Shown: one piece after another, positions 1-5,555 of the stretch | Numbering within the stretch: position 1 is the first letter of the stretch | How the letters are laid out: each line of letters opens with the position of its first letter | Assembly: GCA_013362555.1 (NCBI GenBank) | Contig: JABFVX010000203.1 | Location: forward strand, 1-5,555 | From: Mycobacteriaceae bacterium | GTDB taxonomy: Bacteria > Actinomycetota > Actinomycetes > Mycobacteriales > Mycobacteriaceae | Direction: 5' to 3' | DNA length: 5,555 nucleotides | The notes under the pieces: generated by a model | Seen by the model: only the letters and a program-made list of their open reading frames with translations | Told to the model about the DNA's origin: nothing | Database searches by the model: none | Program-made: the position numbers and the translations under genes

Positions 1-264
1 GGGCGGACTCGGCGCTGCCGGCGGCGCGGCGACAGGCGGCGGGGCCGCGGCCGCAGTGGACTCCGCGACCGCAGGCTTGGGGGCGGACGCGCTGCTCGTC
101 GAGAGCTGCTCGAAGCTCAATGGCTCCGGATTGTCGCCGCCGACGAGGTAGTGCGTGTACACGAACGGCACAACGAGGGCGAGCGCGATCAGCGCCACCG
201 GCACGGCGATGATCCAGGTGCGCGGACGCCGCAGTGCCGCTCGCAGTTTCGCGGTCTTTACCAT
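1..264 (-). CDS. Membrane-anchored protein N-terminus, probably YceI family (partial, runs off the left edge)
   Basis: I read 88 codons without a stop from an ATG at 264 to the window edge, so the C-terminal part is missing. The start is well supported: an AAGGAG ribosome site lies at 276-271, 6 nt upstream. The N-terminus is basic (MVKTAKLRAALRRPRTW). One hydrophobic segment follows at about residues 17-33 and then FVYTHYLVGGDNPEPLSF. The last ~35 residues are an Ala/Pro/Ser-rich linker. This plan, a short cytoplasmic tail, one membrane anchor, a Y-x-x-Y-L-V-x-G-type segment and a flexible linker, resembles actinobacterial YceI proteins, whose external lipocalin-like domain binds polyisoprenoids. 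That domain lies outside the window, so the family call is tentative; any other anchored or secreted lipoprotein-like protein is possible. The gene follows the isoprenoid operon on the same strand after a 120 nt gap. Confidence 0.6.
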   Translation of the reverse strand, partial: MVKTAKLRAALRRPRTWIIAVPVALIALALVVPFVYTHYLVGGDNPEPLSFEQLSTSSASAPKPAVAESTAAAAPPPVAAPPAAPSPP

Positions 265-303
265 GGGGGTCTCCTTCCCTGTGACCCTGGGACCCCTTCC
301 CCG

Positions 304-334
304 GTAATACGGACCGGTTAGGCCGCGGGTTCAA
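304..334 (-). promoter_or_regulatory. Weak candidate sigma70-type promoter for the downstream membrane protein
   Basis: On the minus strand a TTGAAC (334-329) and a TATTAC (309-304) are separated by 19 nt. They would place the transcription start about 35 nt ahead of the ATG at 264. The spacer is longer than the usual 17 nt and the -10 lacks its final T, so this is only a suggestion. Its position between a hairpin (349-367) and a gene with a strong ribosome site makes a separate promoter reasonable. Confidence 0.25.
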
Positions 335-348
335 TTCGCAAGACAGTG

Positions 349-367
349 CGCCCCGAAAATCGGGGCG
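349..367 (-). terminator. Hairpin after the HPPD gene, likely transcription terminator
   Basis: The plus strand reads cgccccg, then aaaat, then cggggcg: a perfect 7 bp GC stem with a 5 nt loop. It begins 17 nt beyond the last base of the HPPD stop codon. No T-run follows the stem on the minus strand, so it is not a textbook Rho-independent terminator, although U-poor hairpins are common at gene ends in GC-rich actinobacteria. It probably ends or attenuates the four-gene transcript before the next gene. Confidence 0.5.
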
Positions 368-384
368 GGATACGGCCGGACCGG

Positions 385-3590
<3,206 letters not shown>

Positions 3591-3593
3591 GGT

Positions 3594-5522
3594 TCACGAC
3601 CTTTCTCGCTCTCGCGCCATGGCGAGATACCGACCGAGCGCACTGAGCGGGAACACGATTCGATACAGCGGATATCTGATGTAGAGCACGCCCGGCAGCC
3701 CGGTTCCGGTGTATTGGGGCTCGTCCCAGTCGCCGTCGGAGCGCTGTGCGCGGACCAGCCAGTCGACTCCCCTGCGGGTCACCGGCGTCCGCTCGCCCGC
3801 CGCCACCAGCGCCAGCAGCGCCCACGCGGTCTGGGACGCGGTGGACGGGCCCGAGCCGACCCACTGCGCGTCACCGTAGGACTGCGGGTCCTCGCCCCAG
3901 CCGCCGTCCAGGTTCTGGTGCGCCGCAAGCCATTCCAGCGCCCGCCGGATAGCAGGGTGCGAGGGGGGCACGCCCGCCGCGATCAGCGCGGGAACAACGG
4001 CGCCGGTGCCGTACACGTGGTTGACGCCCCAGCGGCCGAACCACGATCCGTCGCGTTCCTGGTGCGCCAGCAGCCAGCGCACCCCGCGGTCGACCCGCCC
4101 GGCGTGCTCGCCGCCCTGCTCGGCGAGCATCTCCACCAGGTGCGCGGTCACGTCGGCGGACGGCGGGTCGATCACATCGGCGAAGTCGCAGAACGGAAGG
4201 CGGGTGGCCAGGGTGCGGGTGTTGTCGGCGTCGAACGCGCCCCAGCCGCCGTCGCGCGACTGCATGCCCGCGCTCCAGGCCACCCCGCGCCGCGCCGCAG
4301 CCTCGGCGCCGCCGACGCGGTCCAGCGCCCGGACGACGGCCGCGGGGTCGTCGAGATCGGGGTATTGGGCATTCGCGAACTCGAACGGCCATGCCCCCGG
4401 CGATAATTCGGGCCGCTGCACCGCCCAGTCGCCCAGCGTGCGCACTTCTTGGTCCAGCAGCCAGTCCGCGGCTCGCTTGAGGGCCGGGTGGTCGGCCGGC
4501 GTGCCCGCGTCGGTGAGCGCAAGCACGGACAGCGCGGTGTCCCACACCGGGCCCTGCATCACCTCGACCCACCTGGCCGGGCCTTCCGGCGTGTCCTCGT
4601 GCACCACGAAGCCGTCCAGGCCGCGCAGCGCCGCCGCAAGCACCGGGTGGTCCAGCGGCATGCCGAGCAGCCACAGAGCGATGATCGAGCACAGATGCGG
4701 CGGCTGAATCCCGCCCCAGCTGCCGTCGGCCTCCTGGCGCTCCAGAATCCACCGCTGCGCCCGCCGCAGCGCCGTGGCCCGCAGCGGCTTCACCGGCGCG
4801 CGCTCGTACGCGTGCAGGACGCGGTCCAGCCCGTGGAACACCGTGCTCACCGCACCGGCCGCCCGAGGCCGGGCCGCGATGTCGCCGGCGAGGTCGCCGA
4901 GGGTGAATCCGAGGTCGCACTGCGGGCGGAAGTGGCCGATCACGGTGAACGGCACGATGATCTGGCGCACCCAGCATGCCCAGGAGTAGATGTTCAGCGG
5001 CGCCCACCGCGGCAGCAGGATCATCTCCGGCGGCAGCACCGGAATGTCGTCCCACGACCACAACCCCAGCATGGCGAGCCAGAACCGGGTGACCACCCGG
5101 GTCTGCGCGACGCCGCCCAGGTTGCGAATTCGGTCCGCGGCCCGCCGCATGTGCGGCTCGTCCATGGTGTCGCCGCATATTCGGAGGCCGACGAAGGCTT
5201 CGACAGTCGTCGCGAGCTCGCCGGGCCCGCCTTCGTACATGGCCCACATGCCGTCGGCCCGCTGCAGCGACCGGATCCACCGCCCCGACTCCGCCACCCG
5301 GGTCTCGTCCCGAATGCCGAGGACTTCGCGCAGGAACAGATCCTGGGCGTCGGCGGGGGCACAGGTCGACAGCGGCCCCTTCCACCATCCCTCCGGAGAC
5401 TGCGACGCGAGCAGACAGTCGACCCCCCGCCGAAGCGCTTCGGCCACTTCCGGTTCCGCGTTGTCGTACCGCTCCATGCCCATATCCACGGCCCACCCCC
5501 GGCCGCGGGTCAACATTGGCAC
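3594..5522 (-). CDS. shc: Squalene-hopene-cyclase-family terpene cyclase with divergent active site
   Basis: This 642 aa class II cyclase protonates a terminal isoprene unit and folds the polyprene into rings. It aligns along its whole length with Alicyclobacillus SHC (631 aa). QW-type repeats are seen as QSPEGWW (41), QRADGMW (87), QEADGSW (263), QSRDGGW (421), QERDGSW (488), QNLDGGW (536) and QRSDGDW (593). The acid motif D389-L-D-D392 is intact, with conserved partners H461 (H451), W184 (W169), W327 (W312), F380 (F365), W498 (W489), Y504 (Y495), Y617 (Y609) and Y620 (Y612); Alicyclobacillus numbers in brackets. Differences: P393 replaces the Thr of DXDDTA, Q60 replaces E45, V144 replaces F129, and L609 and L613 replace F601 and F605. 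These suggest a substrate or product other than squalene/hopene, but a hopene cyclase is not excluded. The start is uncertain: GTG 5522 has GGAGG at 5539-5535 (12 nt spacer), while ATGs at 5516, 5483 and 5477 are in frame and the last two match family length better. It is the first gene of the operon visible here. Confidence 0.93.
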   Translation of the reverse strand: MPMLTRGRGWAVDMGMERYDNAEPEVAEALRRGVDCLLASQSPEGWWKGPLSTCAPADAQDLFLREVLGIRDETRVAESGRWIRSLQRADGMWAMYEGGPGELATTVEAFVGLRICGDTMDEPHMRRAADRIRNLGGVAQTRVVTRFWLAMLGLWSWDDIPVLPPEMILLPRWAPLNIYSWACWVRQIIVPFTVIGHFRPQCDLGFTLGDLAGDIAARPRAAGAVSTVFHGLDRVLHAYERAPVKPLRATALRRAQRWILERQEADGSWGGIQPPHLCSIIALWLLGMPLDHPVLAAALRGLDGFVVHEDTPEGPARWVEVMQGPVWDTALSVLALTDAGTPADHPALKRAADWLLDQEVRTLGDWAVQRPELSPGAWPFEFANAQYPDLDDPAAVVRALDRVGGAEAAARRGVAWSAGMQSRDGGWGAFDADNTRTLATRLPFCDFADVIDPPSADVTAHLVEMLAEQGGEHAGRVDRGVRWLLAHQERDGSWFGRWGVNHVYGTGAVVPALIAAGVPPSHPAIRRALEWLAAHQNLDGGWGEDPQSYGDAQWVGSGPSTASQTAWALLALVAAGERTPVTRRGVDWLVRAQRSDGDWDEPQYTGTGLPGVLYIRYPLYRIVFPLSALGRYLAMARERERS

Positions 5523-5534
5523 GCACCACTAGTT

Positions 5535-5539
5535 CCTCC
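5535..5539 (-). promoter_or_regulatory. Ribosome binding site ahead of the cyclase gene
   Basis: A strong GGAGG on the minus strand lies 12 nt before the GTG at 5522 and 18 nt before the ATG at 5516. An in-frame TAG at 5531-5529 bounds the reading frame, so the start cannot lie further upstream. The spacing favours the GTG, although 12 nt is long. No promoter can be recognised in the 33 nt left at the window edge, so the operon may begin further upstream. Confidence 0.45.
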
Positions 5540-5555
5540 ACCCGGAGTGTGGGGT

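Larger units (their letters stand above)
265..384. other. Intergenic gap between the HPPD gene and the membrane-protein gene
   Basis: This 120 nt stretch is the only sizeable gap in the window. It holds the hairpin at 349-367, the weak promoter candidate, two copies of ggaccggt (311-318 and 378-385, the second ending in the HPPD stop codon) and the AAGGAG ribosome site at 271-276. I see no small gene or RNA in it. Confidence 0.7.

Noticed and set aside
265..300. Short G/C runs around gtgaccctgggacccc as a possible regulatory hairpin or riboswitch
   Set aside because: The pairing is short and imperfect, and the leader is too short for a known riboswitch class.
3871..5541. A 556-codon minus-strand frame starting at 5541 with the strong GGAGG nearby
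   Set aside because: It is an out-of-frame Arg/Pro/Gly-rich shadow of the cyclase with no motifs; the cyclase frame carries all family signatures.

Overview
This 5.6 kb window is GC-rich, strongly codon-biased DNA that looks like a high-GC actinobacterium. A Nocardia/Pseudonocardia-like host is a guess from protein style only. All genes I can support lie on the minus strand, so transcription runs from right to left.

Layout from right to left in the direction of transcription: (i) 5522-3594, a squalene-hopene-cyclase-family class II triterpene cyclase; (ii) 3590-2571, a trans-polyprenyl diphosphate synthase; (iii) 2567-1488, an integral-membrane UbiA-family aromatic prenyltransferase; (iv) 1491-385, 4-hydroxyphenylpyruvate dioxygenase (HPPD). 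The junctions are 3 nt, 3 nt and a 4 nt ATGA overlap, so the four genes almost certainly form one translationally coupled operon. A 120 nt gap (265-384) follows. It holds a perfect GC hairpin just past the HPPD stop. Beyond it is the start (264 to the window edge) of a single-pass membrane protein with an Ala/Pro-rich linker that resembles the N-terminus of actinobacterial YceI-family proteins. No RNA genes, mobile elements, CRISPR arrays or regulators are visible.

The four enzymes read as a pathway. HPPD makes homogentisate from 4-hydroxyphenylpyruvate, the synthase makes an all-trans prenyl diphosphate, the UbiA enzyme joins prenyl chain and aromatic acid, and the cyclase folds the chain by protonation. 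This would be a bacterial meroterpenoid (tocopherol/plastoquinol-like but polycyclised) route rather than ordinary hopanoid synthesis. The cyclase supports a non-hopene role. It keeps the catalytic DXDD aspartates but reads DLDDPA instead of DXDDTA, and it has leucines where the Alicyclobacillus enzyme has the late-ring aromatic residues F601 and F605. The pathway, substrates and product are inference; the gene families and junctions are seen directly.
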